Shown in pieces: positions 1-9,416 of a stretch of 64,000 nucleotides of DNA. Each line of letters opens with the position of its first letter. Within the stretch, counting starts at the first letter, position 1. Source of the stretch: Paraburkholderia caffeinilytica (lineage in GTDB: Bacteria > Pseudomonadota > Gammaproteobacteria > Burkholderiales > Burkholderiaceae); NCBI RefSeq assembly GCF_003368325.1, contig NZ_CP031466.1, forward strand, positions 1,302,001-1,366,000, read 5' to 3'. Made by a program: the position numbers and the translations under genes. The notes under the pieces were generated by a model. The model saw nothing but the letters and a program-made list of their open reading frames with translations. It was not told the origin of the DNA and did not search any database.

Positions 1-2066
1 CCGAGCGCGGCACGTGCGCGCGCGAGATAGTCGACGATTTGCCGCGCGGCGGCTTCGTCGAGACCGAGCGTGTCGACGAGCCAGTCGATTGCGTGTTGGA
101 GGCGCGCGGTCGCGACCTCATTCCCATCGAGCAGGCGCCCAATCTGCTCACGCAGGCGCGCCACGCCGAACGACAATTCATCGCTGCGCCCCGGCGCCTC
201 GCCGAGCCAGAACGGAATATTCGGCGGCTGTCCCTGCGCGTCCTCGACCCGCACGCGGCCGCTCTCGATCCGCAGAATCCGGTACGACGCATTGCCGAGT
301 TGAAACACATCGCCGGCCAGACTCTCGACGGCGAAATCCTCGTTGACGGTGCCGATATTGATCGCCTGCGGCTCGAGCACCACCGCATAGTCGGCGTTCT
401 CGGGGATCGTGCCGCCCGACGTCACGGCGACCAGTTTGCCGCCGCGCCGGCCGCGCAAGGTGCCGCTCACCGCGTCGCGATGAATATAGGCGCCGCGCGG
501 GCCGTGGCGGCTCGTATAGCCAACGGCCAGCATGTGCAGCACGGCGTCGTATTGCTCGCGTTCGAGGCCGGCATAGGGGGCCGCGCGCCGCAGCATCTCG
601 AACAGTGCGTCTTCGCTCCACTCGGCGCTCGATACTTCGGCGACGATCTGTTGCGCAAGCACATCGAGCGGCGCGCGCGGAATCCGCAACGCGTCGAGTT
701 CGCCACGCCGCACGCAATCGAGCAGCGCCGCGCATTCGATCAGATCGTCGCGCGAGGCCGGGAAAAGCCGGCCCTTCGGCATGCCGCCGACATGGTGGCC
801 CGAACGCCCGACACGTTGCAGGAACGGCGCGATCGCGCGTGGCGAACCCATCTGGCAGACCAGGTCGACATCGCCGATATCGATTCCCAGTTCCAGCGAA
901 GCGGTCGCGATCAGCACCCGCAATTCGCCGCGTTTCAGACGTTGTTCGGCGTCGAAGCGATGTTCCCTGGCGAGACTGCCGTGGTGTGCGGCGACCACGT
1001 CCTTGCCGAGCCGCTCGGTCAGATGGCGTGCCGCGCGTTCTGCCATGCGGCGCGTGTTGACGAAAATCAGCGTGGTGCGATGCATCGCCACCAGTTCGGC
1101 GAGGCGGTCGTAGACCCGCTCCCACACTTCGTTCGGCATCACCGCTTCGAGCGGCACGGGCGGAATCTCCAGCGCGAGATCGCGCTCGCGGATGTGGCCG
1201 ACGTCGATGATCGCGCAGTCCGCCGGTGCGCCGCTTTCGATGCTCGCGCCGCCCACCAGGAAGCGCGCGACAGCGCCGACCGGTTTTTGCGTCGCCGACA
1301 GGCCAATCCGTGGCAGGCGCCGCTGACATAACGCGTCGAGCCGTTCGAGGCTGAGCGCCAGATGACTGCCGCGCTTGCTGCCGGCGAGCGCATGAATTTC
1401 ATCGACGATCACCGTGCGCACCGTCGACAGCATGCGCCGGCCGGAATCCGAGCCGAGCAGCACGTACAGCGATTCCGGCGTGGTCACGAGAATATGCGGC
1501 GCGCGTTTTTTCAGCGTGTTGCGTTCCTGCTGCGTGGTGTCGCCGGTGCGCACGGCGGTGCGGATGTCGAGCGGCGGCAGGCCGCGCGCATCGAGTTCCG
1601 CGGCGATGCCTTGCAATGGCGCCTCGAGATTGATGCGGATGTCGTTGGAGAGCGCTTTCAGCGGCGAGACGTAGACCACCAGGGTTTCGTCGGGCAGGAC
1701 GCCGCCGTTGGCGAGGCCTTGCTGGACGAGTTCGTCGAGCGCGGACAGGAAGGCGGTGAGGGTTTTGCCCGAACCGGTGGGCGCGGCCACCAGGGTCGAG
1801 CGCCCAAGGCGAATCTGCGGCCACGCGGCGGCCTGGGCGTCGGTGGGGGCGGGAAACGTCTTCAGGAACCAGCCGGCAACCGCCGGATGAAAATCATCCA
1901 GCGCGCTGGCCGTAAAAAGGGCAGAAGCGGTGGCGGAAGCACAGGCAGAAGCGTCGCCCGAAGCGGGGCGCGAAGGGGCATCTGAAGCCGTCGGCAAGGC
2001 CGGATCGAAGCCCGAAGAATCAGCGGGCACACCTAATTCGGTGGCGGATGTCGAGGCCGAAGTCAT
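1..2066 (-). CDS. lhr: Lhr-family ATP-dependent helicase (3' end off the window)
   Basis: Superfamily 2 DNA helicase of the Lhr (large helicase-related) family, thought to act in DNA repair. About 688 N-terminal codons are visible; the C-terminus lies beyond the left edge (E. coli Lhr is about 1,500 residues). An Ala/Ser/Thr-rich leader of about 55 residues precedes the core. Visible motifs are FPAPTDAQ, Walker A APTGSGKT (about residues 95-102), Ia (SPLKAL), II (DEIH), III (GLSATQ), VI-like (QRVGRSGHH) and, further on, [11 protein letters not shown] and [14 protein letters not shown], which are typical of Lhr rather than RecQ or plain DEAD-box proteins. The ATG at 2066 is the first start in frame. 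It is divergent from the aldo/keto reductase gene. The family call is firm; the pathway is inferred from relatives. Confidence 0.88.
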   Translation of the reverse strand, partial: MTSASTSATELGVPADSSGFDPALPTASDAPSRPASGDASACASATASALFTASALDDFHPAVAGWFLKTFPAPTDAQAAAWPQIRLGRSTLVAAPTGSGKTLTAFLSALDELVQQGLANGGVLPDETLVVYVSPLKALSNDIRINLEAPLQGIAAELDARGLPPLDIRTAVRTGDTTQQERNTLKKRAPHILVTTPESLYVLLGSDSGRRMLSTVRTVIVDEIHALAGSKRGSHLALSLERLDALCQRRLPRIGLSATQKPVGAVARFLVGGASIESGAPADCAIIDVGHIRERDLALEIPPVPLEAVMPNEVWERVYDRLAELVAMHRTTLIFVNTRRMAERAARHLTERLGKDVVAAHHGSLAREHRFDAEQRLKRGELRVLIATASLELGIDIGDVDLVCQMGSPRAIAPFLQRVGRSGHHVGGMPKGRLFPASRDDLIECAALLDCVRRGELDALRIPRAPLDVLAQQIVAEVSSAEWSEDALFEMLRRAAPYAGLEREQYDAVLHMLAVGYTSRHGPRGAYIHRDAVSGTLRGRRGGKLVAVTSGGTIPENADYAVVLEPQAINIGTVNEDFAVESLAGDVFQLGNASYRILRIESGRVRVEDAQGQPPNIPFWLGEAPGRSDELSFGVARLREQIGRLLDGNEVATARLQHAIDWLVDTLGLDEAAARQIVDYLARARAAL

Positions 2067-2314
2067 GCTGGCATAAATGGGGACGCGGCGTGCCATATCC
2101 ATAGGACGGCAAGCGCCGGCCTGTTTCGAAGGTCAGCGATCAGTCTGGCAGGTTTTCAGCCGCTCTGCCGATGTTGCCGCGCGAATCGCAAGGTGTTTGA
2201 AACAGACGTGTGCCGAGCGGTGGTCCCGGTATCGCACCGGGTCCTGTCGAAATTTTCCAGGTGCGGTACTCTGTACGGCTTACCGACCCGCGAACCCACG
2301 ATGGAGTCTCGACG

Positions 2315-3364
2315 ATGCGATACAACCCATTAGGCCGTACCGGTGTGTTTGTTTCAGAGCTGTGCCTGGGCACGATGACCTTCGGTGGTGGCGAGGGCAT
2401 CTGGAGGCAGATCGGCGATTTGCAGCAGCAGGACGCGGAGCGGCTGGTCGGCCGGGCGCTCGACGCGGGTATCAATTTCATCGACACGGCCGACGTCTAT
2501 GCCGAAGGCTTATCCGAACAGATTACGGGCCAGGCGCTCAAGAACCTTCAGGTGCCACGCGACAAGGTTGTCGTCGCGACCAAAGTTTTCGGTCAGACGG
2601 CAGCGTTTCCGAACGCGCGTGGGGCCTCGCGCTATCACATCATCGACGGAGTGAAGGCGAGCCTGAAGCGTCTGCAACTCGATCATATCGATCTGTATCA
2701 GATCCACGGCTTCGATCCGGCCACGCCGATCGAAGAAACCGTGCGCGCGCTCGATACGCTGGTTCAGCATGGTCACGTGCGCTACGTCGGCGTGTCGAAC
2801 TGGGCCGCGTGGCAGATCGTGAAGGCGCTGGGGATCGCGGAGCGCCTCGGTCTCGCGCGCTTTGAAACGCTCCAGGCGTATTACACGCTGGCGGGCCGCG
2901 ATCTCGAACGCGAACTCGTGCCGATGCTGCGCAGCGAAGGGCTTGGACTGATGGTGTGGAGTCCGCTCGCGGGCGGCTTGCTGAGCGGCAAGTATGGACG
3001 CGAGCAGCAGGGCGAAGCGGGCAGCCGCCGCACGACTTTCGATTTTCCACCGGTGAATCGCGAGCGCGCCTACGACTGTATCGACGTGATGCGCGATATG
3101 GCGGAAGCGAAAAAAGTGTCGGTGGCGCAGATCGCGCTTGCGTGGCTGTTGCATCAGCGCGTGGTGACCTCGGTGATCGTCGGTGCGAAGAAAATCGAGC
3201 AACTCGACGACAACATCGCCGCCACCGGCGTCACGTTGACCGCCGACGAGCTGGCAAAGCTCGATCGGGTCAGCACGCTGCCGGCCGAGTATCCGGGCTG
3301 GATGCTGGAACGCCAGGGCGAGGTGCGCCGCAAGCAGCTTGAAGAGGCGCGTCATCCGGCGTAA
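2315..3364 (+). CDS. Aldo/keto reductase
   Basis: NAD(P)H-dependent carbonyl reductase of the AKR superfamily, 349 residues, cytosolic TIM barrel. The AKR catalytic tetrad can be placed: Asp and Tyr in FIDTADVYAEG, Lys in VVVATKVFG and His in IDLYQIHGFD. The C-terminal cofactor loop IVGAKKIEQLDDN is also present. It resembles the YajO/Tas-like AKR group acting on small aldehydes or sugars, but the substrate cannot be read from sequence. The ATG at 2315 is preceded by GGAG at good spacing; upstream in-frame starts would add an unrelated leader. It is a lone gene, divergent from lhr and convergent with the CMD-family gene. Confidence 0.88.
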   Translation: MRYNPLGRTGVFVSELCLGTMTFGGGEGIWRQIGDLQQQDAERLVGRALDAGINFIDTADVYAEGLSEQITGQALKNLQVPRDKVVVATKVFGQTAAFPNARGASRYHIIDGVKASLKRLQLDHIDLYQIHGFDPATPIEETVRALDTLVQHGHVRYVGVSNWAAWQIVKALGIAERLGLARFETLQAYYTLAGRDLERELVPMLRSEGLGLMVWSPLAGGLLSGKYGREQQGEAGSRRTTFDFPPVNRERAYDCIDVMRDMAEAKKVSVAQIALAWLLHQRVVTSVIVGAKKIEQLDDNIAATGVTLTADELAKLDRVSTLPAEYPGWMLERQGEVRRKQLEEARHPA

Positions 3365-3377
3365 CGCGCCACTTCGC

Positions 3378-3734
3378 TCACGCCGCCGGCTTGCTGTCCA
3401 CTTCATAAGCGGCGACGGCGTCCATCGTGCGTGCCGAGTACACCATGGCGGCGCCCGCGTTCACGGCGACCGCCACGCCGAGCGCTTCGGCGATCTCTTC
3501 GCGTGTCGCGCCGTGTTTCAGTGCTTCGGCGGTGTGCACGGTGATACAGCCGTCGCATCGCACGGTCACGGCCACCGCCAGCGAAATCAGCTCGCGCGCT
3601 TTCGCGCCGAGCAGATCGGCCTTCTGGCCCGCGCTCGACATCGTTTGATAGGCCTTCACGGTATCCGGCGACAGTTTGGCGATTTCGCCGATGCGGCCGA
3701 ACAGTTCCTTGCGGTAATCGATCCAGTTCAACAT
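3378..3734 (-). CDS. Carboxymuconolactone decarboxylase (AhpD-like) family protein
   Basis: Small all-helical protein of 118 residues in the CMD/AhpD superfamily. The sequence VRCDGCITVHTAEALKHGAT holds the CxxC...H core that AhpD-type peroxidases use as a redox centre, so a role in peroxide or reactive-electrophile defence is more likely than lactone decarboxylation. The start at 3734 has a strong AAAGGAG site; an upstream in-frame ATG would only add low-complexity residues. It is transcribed away from the AraC-type gene at 3853, a frequent pairing in Burkholderia in which the regulator controls the CMD gene. The family is sure; the substrate is unknown. Confidence 0.85.
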   Translation of the reverse strand: MLNWIDYRKELFGRIGEIAKLSPDTVKAYQTMSSAGQKADLLGAKARELISLAVAVTVRCDGCITVHTAEALKHGATREEIAEALGVAVAVNAGAAMVYSARTMDAVAAYEVDSKPAA

Positions 3735-3852
3735 GACAGTGCTCCTTTGTTTGCCACGCGCCGGCGGGGTGCCGGTGTCGTTAGGCAAAGTATTGCGCTG
3801 AGCCGCGATATCCTGAATACTCGATTCGCTCAACTTTTAGCGCGCCCGTCTC

Positions 3853-4806
3853 ATGGATACGCTCAGCCGACTGATCGACCTCGCCCGGCCGCAAGCCAGC
3901 CTCGATCTGCGTTGCCTGTTCACGGGCGGCTTCGACATCGATCACGCGCCGATGGAGGCGGGCATCGCACCGTTTCATCTGGTGCTGGACGGCGCGTGCG
4001 TCGTCGAGACTGCGGGTGGCGGGCAGGTTGCGCTGCACGCGGGAGATTTCATGCTGTTCCCGCGTGGCGCCGCGCATCGGGTGCGCGATGTCGAGCGGAC
4101 AGCGGTCACGGCGCCGCTGACGTTGAGCGATGACGGCATGTTGCCGTTGCGCCGCAACGACGAGCGCAATGATGATCGCGACGACGGCGCCGATCTCGAT
4201 CTGCTATGCGGCCGGTTCGTCTACGCGCCCGGTTCTTCCGCGCTGCTGCTCGACGCGTTGCCGGACCCGTTTCATGTGTCGCTCGGCGGCGTGCAAACGC
4301 TCGGCGCGTTGCAGACCGTGATTGCATTGATGCGAACCGAAGCCGAGCAGCGTCAACCCGGCGCGCTCGCGATCGTCACCGCATTGAGCCACGCACTCTT
4401 CGCGATGGCCTTGCGCGTGCATGGCGAGCAGAACGTTTCGGGCTCCGGCGTGCTGGCGCTGCTGGCCGATGCGCGTCTGGGTGCATCCGTACAAGGTATG
4501 TTGAGCACACCCGAGCGGGCGTGGACGATCGCCGAGCTCGGCGAACTCGCGGCGATGTCCCGCGCGACTTACGCACGCCACTTCAACGAACGCGCCGGCA
4601 TGACGGTGATGGACTTCCTCACGCAGATCCGCATGACGATCGCGTGCGATCTGCTGCTGCGCACGCAGCGCAGCGCCGCGGAAATCGGTGAGGCAGTGGG
4701 GTACCAATCGGAAGCCGCCTTCGGCAAGGCGTTTCAGCAGAGCGTCGGCGTGACGCCGGGACGTTACCGGCGTCAACCGCAAGAGAACGATCGGAAATCC
4801 GGCTAG
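3853..4806 (+). CDS. AraC-family regulator with N-terminal cupin
   Basis: Transcription factor of 317 residues. An N-terminal cupin-type sensor (roughly residues 15-190, with HAGDFMLFPRGAAHRV as the barrel signature) precedes a C-terminal double helix-turn-helix of AraC type (IAELGELAAMSRATYARHF and AAEIGEAVGYQSEAAFGKAF, ending in TPGRYRR). It is divergent from the AhpD-like gene with a 118-bp shared promoter region, so it most likely regulates that gene and itself. Its 3' end overlaps the end of the convergent FUSC-type gene by 4 bp. The effector is not apparent. Confidence 0.87.
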   Translation: MDTLSRLIDLARPQASLDLRCLFTGGFDIDHAPMEAGIAPFHLVLDGACVVETAGGGQVALHAGDFMLFPRGAAHRVRDVERTAVTAPLTLSDDGMLPLRRNDERNDDRDDGADLDLLCGRFVYAPGSSALLLDALPDPFHVSLGGVQTLGALQTVIALMRTEAEQRQPGALAIVTALSHALFAMALRVHGEQNVSGSGVLALLADARLGASVQGMLSTPERAWTIAELGELAAMSRATYARHFNERAGMTVMDFLTQIRMTIACDLLLRTQRSAAEIGEAVGYQSEAAFGKAFQQSVGVTPGRYRRQPQENDRKSG

Positions 4807-5399
4807 GCTTTGCCGGGTCTGCCGAACCAGTACTTCTCTATCCGCGACATGATGAAGGTCACCAGCAGTGCGCAGACCGTGCCCAGCGTGACTTCGCCGA
4901 GGCGCAGCAAGGCCCTGTCCCACGGCGAACCGACGCCCGGCACCAATAGCATGATGGTCGCCGTAATGCCGCCCAGACGCGCGGCGCTGCCCACGTTGAC
5001 CACCCAGCAAATCACGATTGCCGCGGCAACGGTGGCCGCGTAAGCGGCGAGATTGCCGCCGCCGAGAGTTGCGCCGGCGAGCCCGCAAACGGCTCCGACC
5101 ATCGCGCCGATGAACTGATCGCGCGAGAGATTGCGGGTGTCGATATAACTGTGCTGGCTGACCGCGATCGCCGTGATCGCGGCCCAGAAGGCTTGCTCGG
5201 TATGCAGCCAACGGCCGATCACGAAGGCGAGGCTCGCGCCGGCCACCGCCTGCGCGGCCATCACGCTGCCTTCAGCCAGCCGGTCGCCCAGCGGTAGCGC
5301 CTTGAGAAAAGCAAACAGCGAGTTGGCGGCGTTCGTCCGCGCGGCACGTCGTGATTCGTCGGGAGCGGTCATCGGATGGGGAGGCGCTTGTTGCAGCAT
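4803..5399 (-). CDS. FUSC-like (aromatic acid exporter family) inner-membrane protein
   Basis: Integral membrane protein of about 198 residues with roughly six hydrophobic segments. It resembles the membrane half of FUSC/aromatic acid exporter family proteins (AEGSVMAAQAVAGASLAFVI and WAAITAIAVSQHS are typical). It is much shorter than the 600-700-residue two-domain exporters, so it is a single membrane module with no visible cytoplasmic partner domain. The start is uncertain: ATGs at 5399 and 5372 are both possible, and 5501 gives a longer form; none has a clear ribosome binding site. The terminator of the next gene (5549-5580) argues against any start further upstream. Confidence 0.65.
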   Translation of the reverse strand: MLQQAPPHPMTAPDESRRAARTNAANSLFAFLKALPLGDRLAEGSVMAAQAVAGASLAFVIGRWLHTEQAFWAAITAIAVSQHSYIDTRNLSRDQFIGAMVGAVCGLAGATLGGGNLAAYAATVAAAIVICWVVNVGSAARLGGITATIMLLVPGVGSPWDRALLRLGEVTLGTVCALLVTFIMSRIEKYWFGRPGKA

Positions 5400-5548
5400 G
5401 AGGGATTCGTATTCTAGCGAGGTCGCCGGCAGCAAGGGCGCTGGGCCGGCTTCGACCCGCTCAGAACGCCCGAGCCGCTCGGCGAATTCACCGAACGGCA
5501 TGCTTGAGCGGGGCGATCGCCTTCGTTTGAGCGAAGCGCGATAGACGA

Positions 5549-5580
5549 CAAAACGGCCCGACATATGTCGGGCCGTTTTG
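5549..5580 (-). terminator. Rho-independent terminator of the BON-domain gene
   Basis: A perfect 32-bp palindrome ending in TTTTG on the minus strand, 24 bp after the stop codon of the BON gene. The two arms are fully complementary, with AAAA/TTTT at the outer ends, so it could stop transcription on both strands. Confidence 0.8.
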
Positions 5581-5603
5581 CATTTCAAACTGGAACGCCG
5601 CGC

Positions 5604-5942
5604 TTAATCCGCTGCGACCTTCAGATGGTTCCTCACGCTCGAGACGCCATCGATGCCTTTGACGACTTCTCCCGCCGCGGCCTTGTCGTCAGCCGACGGC
5701 ACCGAACCCGTGAGCCACACCACGCCCTTGCGGGTCTTCACGTGAATGTGGGTCGATTTGACGTTCTTCGCACTGAGCAGTTCGGCTTTGGCCTTGGTGG
5801 TGATGGTGCCGTCGTCGACGTGCTGGCCGATGGTTTCGGATGCTGCCGACGGGGCCGAGCCGCTGGTTTGCGCCGTAGCGTTCAGTGCGAATGCGACACA
5901 GGCGATGCTGCCCGCGGTCTTCAGAAGCTGGACGGTCTTCAT
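5604..5942 (-). CDS. Secreted BON-domain protein
   Basis: Protein of 112 residues with an N-terminal signal peptide (hydrophobic stretch near residues 8-20, cleavage expected near ALNATAQ), followed by one BON domain (about residues 40-110). The conserved Gly-containing core is KGVVWLTGSVPSADDK, ending in GIDGVSSVRNHL. BON domains occur in OsmY-like periplasmic proteins linked to osmotic or envelope stress and are thought to bind membranes. The start at 5942 has a GAAGGAG site 5 bp upstream. It is monocistronic, with its own terminator. Confidence 0.85.
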   Translation of the reverse strand: MKTVQLLKTAGSIACVAFALNATAQTSGSAPSAASETIGQHVDDGTITTKAKAELLSAKNVKSTHIHVKTRKGVVWLTGSVPSADDKAAAGEVVKGIDGVSSVRNHLKVAAD

Positions 5943-6354
5943 GGTTTCTCCTTCGGGTGTGGATGAACAATGCGGTCTTGTTGCCCGCGGTCGATCGCGG
6001 CCGAAACCGTTGATGACTCGCGTGGAGTCGCCGTGTTGATCCGCAAGGTGTGTGCCCGGCACGCCGCACGAACGCCCAGTGCCGAAAAAGCCGTTTCGGC
6101 CCCTGCGTTTAGGCTGATGAATAGCGGGGCGGCCGCGTGCGACGCGCTGTGCGGCAGGCCGCAAGGCTCACGACCGGAAATTGCCGGGTCCTTGTAAAAA
6201 TGGCGCCCGCCGACTGCGCAATTGGCGGGCCTGAAACCGCATAACTTAAAAGAAACAGTGTGTTGGGCAAGTTGGTATGACAGTTGCTGCGCAGAGGCCA
6301 TCTACCCCGTCTACCCATCTACTTTTTGTCAGCCATCAACGGGACCTCACTACA
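5943..6354. other. Intergenic region between the BON gene and rpoN
   Basis: 412 bp between divergent genes. It must hold the promoters of both. No convincing coding sequence, repeat or -24/-12 element was seen; the AT-richer part at 6195-6350 is the likely rpoN promoter area. Confidence 0.5.
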
Positions 6355-7833
6355 ATGCCGTCAATCGAACTACGCGCAAGACAGTCCCTCGCACTCACGC
6401 CGCGTCTGCAGCAATCGGTGCGTCTGCTGCAGTTGTCGTCTCTTGAATTCCAGCAGGAGTTGCGCACCGCGCTCGACACCAATCCGTTCCTCGAGTACGA
6501 CTCGACGGACACGGAGGACGTGGCGCTTGCCACCACGACCCCCGGCGGCGACGCCGGCGCGACGTCCGCTACCGACACGGTCGCCGCGGCCGAACCTGAC
6601 TCGTCAGCGGCGGACACCGGCGCCGACACGATGGAAAGCGCGGGGCAGGACGACGTACCCGGCGATTTTTCGGGCGACTACAGCAGCCGCGGTTCGATTC
6701 GCCGGAACGACGAATCCGAGAGTCGCGATCCCGCTGAATGGGCGCGCGCTCAACCGACCTTGCGCGAGCAGTTGCACGACCAGCTGCGTCTATATCGACT
6801 CGACGAGCGTGACCGCGCGATAGCCCGCTTCATCATCGAGGCGCTCGACGACGACGGCTATCTGCGCCAGGAACTCTCCGAGCTCGCGGCCAGCGTCGAC
6901 CTCGAACCCGAGCTGACCGAAGAAGAATTGCTGGTGGCGCTGCGGCTCGTGCAATCGCTCGATCGTCCCGGTCTCGGTGCCCGCTCGCTGTCGGAGTGCC
7001 TGTCGCTGCAAGTTAACGCCCTGGCCGCAGATACGCCGGGACGCGATGTGGCGCGGCAAATCGTCGACCATCATCTTGAGCGGCTCGCGCGCCGCGAGCA
7101 GGCCGAACTGCAAAAGCAGATCGGCTGCAGCGCCGGGGAACTGCGGGTGGCCTGTGCGCTGGTGCGCAAGCTCGATCCGAAACCGGGCAACAACTACGGC
7201 CGTATCGAGGACAACTACGTGGTGCCGGACGTGATCGTGCGTCAGGTGCGCAACAAATGGATGGTGACGATCAATCCGGCAGTGCAGCCGCGCGCTCGCA
7301 TCCATCGCATGTATGCCGAGCTGTTCGCGCAGTCGGCCGGTGCGAGCCGCTCGCCGCTCGCGCAGCAACTGCAGGAAGCGCGCTGGCTGATCCGCAATGC
7401 GCAGCAGCGCTTCGATACGATTCAACGCGTGGCCGAGTGCATCGTCGCGCATCAACGGGCCTTCTTCCAGTACGGTGAAATCGCGCTCAAGCCGATGGTG
7501 CTGCGCGACGTGGCCGACGAACTCGGCCTGCACGAGTCCACCATCTCGCGAGCGACCGGCAATAAATATATGGCCACGCCGCGCGGCATTTTCGAGTTCA
7601 AGCATTTCTTCCCGCGCGAGCTCGGCACGGAAAGCGGCGGCACCTGTTCCGCCGCGGCCGTGCGCGCGCTGCTCAAGGAAATGATCGCCGCGGAGAACAC
7701 GCACGATCCACTGTCGGATGTGACGCTCGCCAGGATGCTCGCGGATATGGGGGTGCTGGTGGCGCGGCGCACCGTGGCGAAATACCGCCATCTGATGAAG
7801 GTGCCTCCGGCGGAACTGCGCCGCCAGGTGTAG
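6355..7833 (+). CDS. rpoN: RNA polymerase sigma-54 factor (orphan copy)
   Basis: Sigma-54 of 492 residues. Region I is canonical (LTPRLQQSVRLLQLSSLEF; NPFLE), followed by an acidic, variable region II (about residues 45-120), the core-binding domain, the HTH region (LRDVADELGLHESTISRATG) and the C-terminal RpoN box. The box reads ARRTVAKYRHLM; the usual form is ARRTVAKYRE, so the last residue is His rather than Glu. The ATG at 6355 begins the usual MPSIELRARQ start. The lptB, hpf and ptsN genes that normally flank the housekeeping rpoN are absent, so this is probably the second (rpoN2-type) copy seen in Paraburkholderia. It works with AAA+ activators; two such genes lie at 21832 and 39748. 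Confidence 0.93.
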   Translation: MPSIELRARQSLALTPRLQQSVRLLQLSSLEFQQELRTALDTNPFLEYDSTDTEDVALATTTPGGDAGATSATDTVAAAEPDSSAADTGADTMESAGQDDVPGDFSGDYSSRGSIRRNDESESRDPAEWARAQPTLREQLHDQLRLYRLDERDRAIARFIIEALDDDGYLRQELSELAASVDLEPELTEEELLVALRLVQSLDRPGLGARSLSECLSLQVNALAADTPGRDVARQIVDHHLERLARREQAELQKQIGCSAGELRVACALVRKLDPKPGNNYGRIEDNYVVPDVIVRQVRNKWMVTINPAVQPRARIHRMYAELFAQSAGASRSPLAQQLQEARWLIRNAQQRFDTIQRVAECIVAHQRAFFQYGEIALKPMVLRDVADELGLHESTISRATGNKYMATPRGIFEFKHFFPRELGTESGGTCSAAAVRALLKEMIAAENTHDPLSDVTLARMLADMGVLVARRTVAKYRHLMKVPPAELRRQV

Positions 7834-7970
7834 GCGCGCTTCGCCCCATCAAAACGAGGCTTCATCGAAGCGTCGCGCGAGACTGAGGGCTCGCGTGACT
7901 CTTTCTCGTATCTGGACGTTTCGCCTGCGCCCCTTTACATTGGCGGCTCAAGTCGAAACGGGGTGAGTCA

Positions 7971-9158
7971 ATGAAGTACTCGAATCTGGTCGAGCGTTTG
8001 CAAGGCCGGCGCACGTCGGCCTGGGAAATCCATCGTGTCGCTCAGCAGGCGCGCGCCAATGGCGAAGACGTGATCGTGTTGAGCGTTGGCGACCCCGATT
8101 TCGCGACGCCCGCGCCGATCGTCGAGCGCGCCATCGAGGCGTTGCGCGGCGGCGATACGCACTACAGCGCGGTGTCGGGGCGTGAGCCGGTGCGAGCCGC
8201 GATTGCCGAAGACCATGCGCGCAGCACCGGTTGCGTCGTCAGCGCGGCCAACGTGATCCTGACGGCGGGGGCGCAGAACGGCGTGTTTGCCGCATCGCTA
8301 TGCCTGCTGGAAGCGGGCGACGAAGTGATCGTCCCCGAACCGATGTATCTCACCTACGAAGCCTGCGTGCGCGCCGCGGGCGCCACGCTCGTGCCGGTGC
8401 CGGTCGATCCCGAGCGCGCGTTTCACCTCGACTGCGATGCGCTCGAAGCGGCCATCACGCCGCGCACCCAGGCTATTTTCTTTGCCACGCCCTGCAATCC
8501 GACCGGCGTGGTGATGCCGCGCGCCGACCTCGAACGCATCGCGCGGCTTGCTTGCGAGCACGACCTGTGGGTGCTGTCCGACGAAGTCTATGCGGATCTC
8601 ACATTCGAGCGCGGGCACGTGAGCATCGCCGCATTGCCAGGCATGGCGGCGCGCACGGTGACGCTCGGCAGTCTGTCGAAATCGCATGCAATGGCGGGGT
8701 GGCGCGTGGGCTGGGCGATCGGGCCCGCCACGCTGATCGAGCATATGGGGCGGCTGGCGCTGGCCATGCTGTATGGCTTGCCGGGCTTCATCCAGCAGGC
8801 CGCGTTGACGGCGCTGCAGAACAAGGCGCCGATCGTCGCCGAGATGCGCGAGATTTACCGGCGCCGCCGCGACGTCGTGTTCGAGCGTTTGCACCGTGTG
8901 CCGGGCTTGCGTTGCCTGTTGCCGGAAGCCGGCATGTTCATGATGGTCGACGTCAGCGGCACGGGCCTCGACACGGTCGACTTCACCTGGCAACTGTTTC
9001 GCGCGCAAGGCGTGTCGCTGCTCGACGCCAGCGCATTCGGCGAGACCGCGAACGGCTTTGTGCGGCTGGGTTTCGTGGTCGACGAAGCAAGCCTGATCGA
9101 CGCGTGCGAACGGATTGCTACGTTCGTCGGCGGATTGCCGGTGCGCGCGACGGCGTAG
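7971..9158 (+). CDS. PLP-dependent class I/II aminotransferase
   Basis: Fold-type I aminotransferase of 395 residues. The PLP-binding lysine lies in GSLSKSHAMAGWRVGW. Other signatures are the N-terminal SVGDPDFATP, the CNPTGV loop and the DEVYADL segment carrying the Asp that pairs with the pyridine nitrogen. It belongs to the aspartate/arginine:pyruvate-type aminotransferase group (AruH-like proteins share this architecture), but the substrate cannot be assigned. It stands alone between rpoN and the S10 peptidase. Confidence 0.87.
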   Translation: MKYSNLVERLQGRRTSAWEIHRVAQQARANGEDVIVLSVGDPDFATPAPIVERAIEALRGGDTHYSAVSGREPVRAAIAEDHARSTGCVVSAANVILTAGAQNGVFAASLCLLEAGDEVIVPEPMYLTYEACVRAAGATLVPVPVDPERAFHLDCDALEAAITPRTQAIFFATPCNPTGVVMPRADLERIARLACEHDLWVLSDEVYADLTFERGHVSIAALPGMAARTVTLGSLSKSHAMAGWRVGWAIGPATLIEHMGRLALAMLYGLPGFIQQAALTALQNKAPIVAEMREIYRRRRDVVFERLHRVPGLRCLLPEAGMFMMVDVSGTGLDTVDFTWQLFRAQGVSLLDASAFGETANGFVRLGFVVDEASLIDACERIATFVGGLPVRATA

Positions 9159-9416
9159 GCGCGGAACAGGGAAGGCCGCCCGAACCGTGAACCGTAGGCG
9201 TTGTCCTGCTGGCATCGCAAAAGCGGCGCGGCTTTCTCATGTATTTCGTATTGCTTTCGTTTCCCTCTGTGAAAAGATGCGTCTTGGGAAACGCGCATAT
9301 TAGAGCCAGTTTTCGATTGACGGTCCTCGATGCCTGCGTCAAGAATCGGTCGCCTGATTCGTCTTAACCTGGGCAATCGGGACATCGATGCCTATCGACT
9401 CGCAGCCGGAAACCCC

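Noticed and set aside
178..1329. 383-codon frame on the minus strand
   Set aside because: It overlaps the Lhr helicase in another frame and has Arg/Ala-rich shadow composition.
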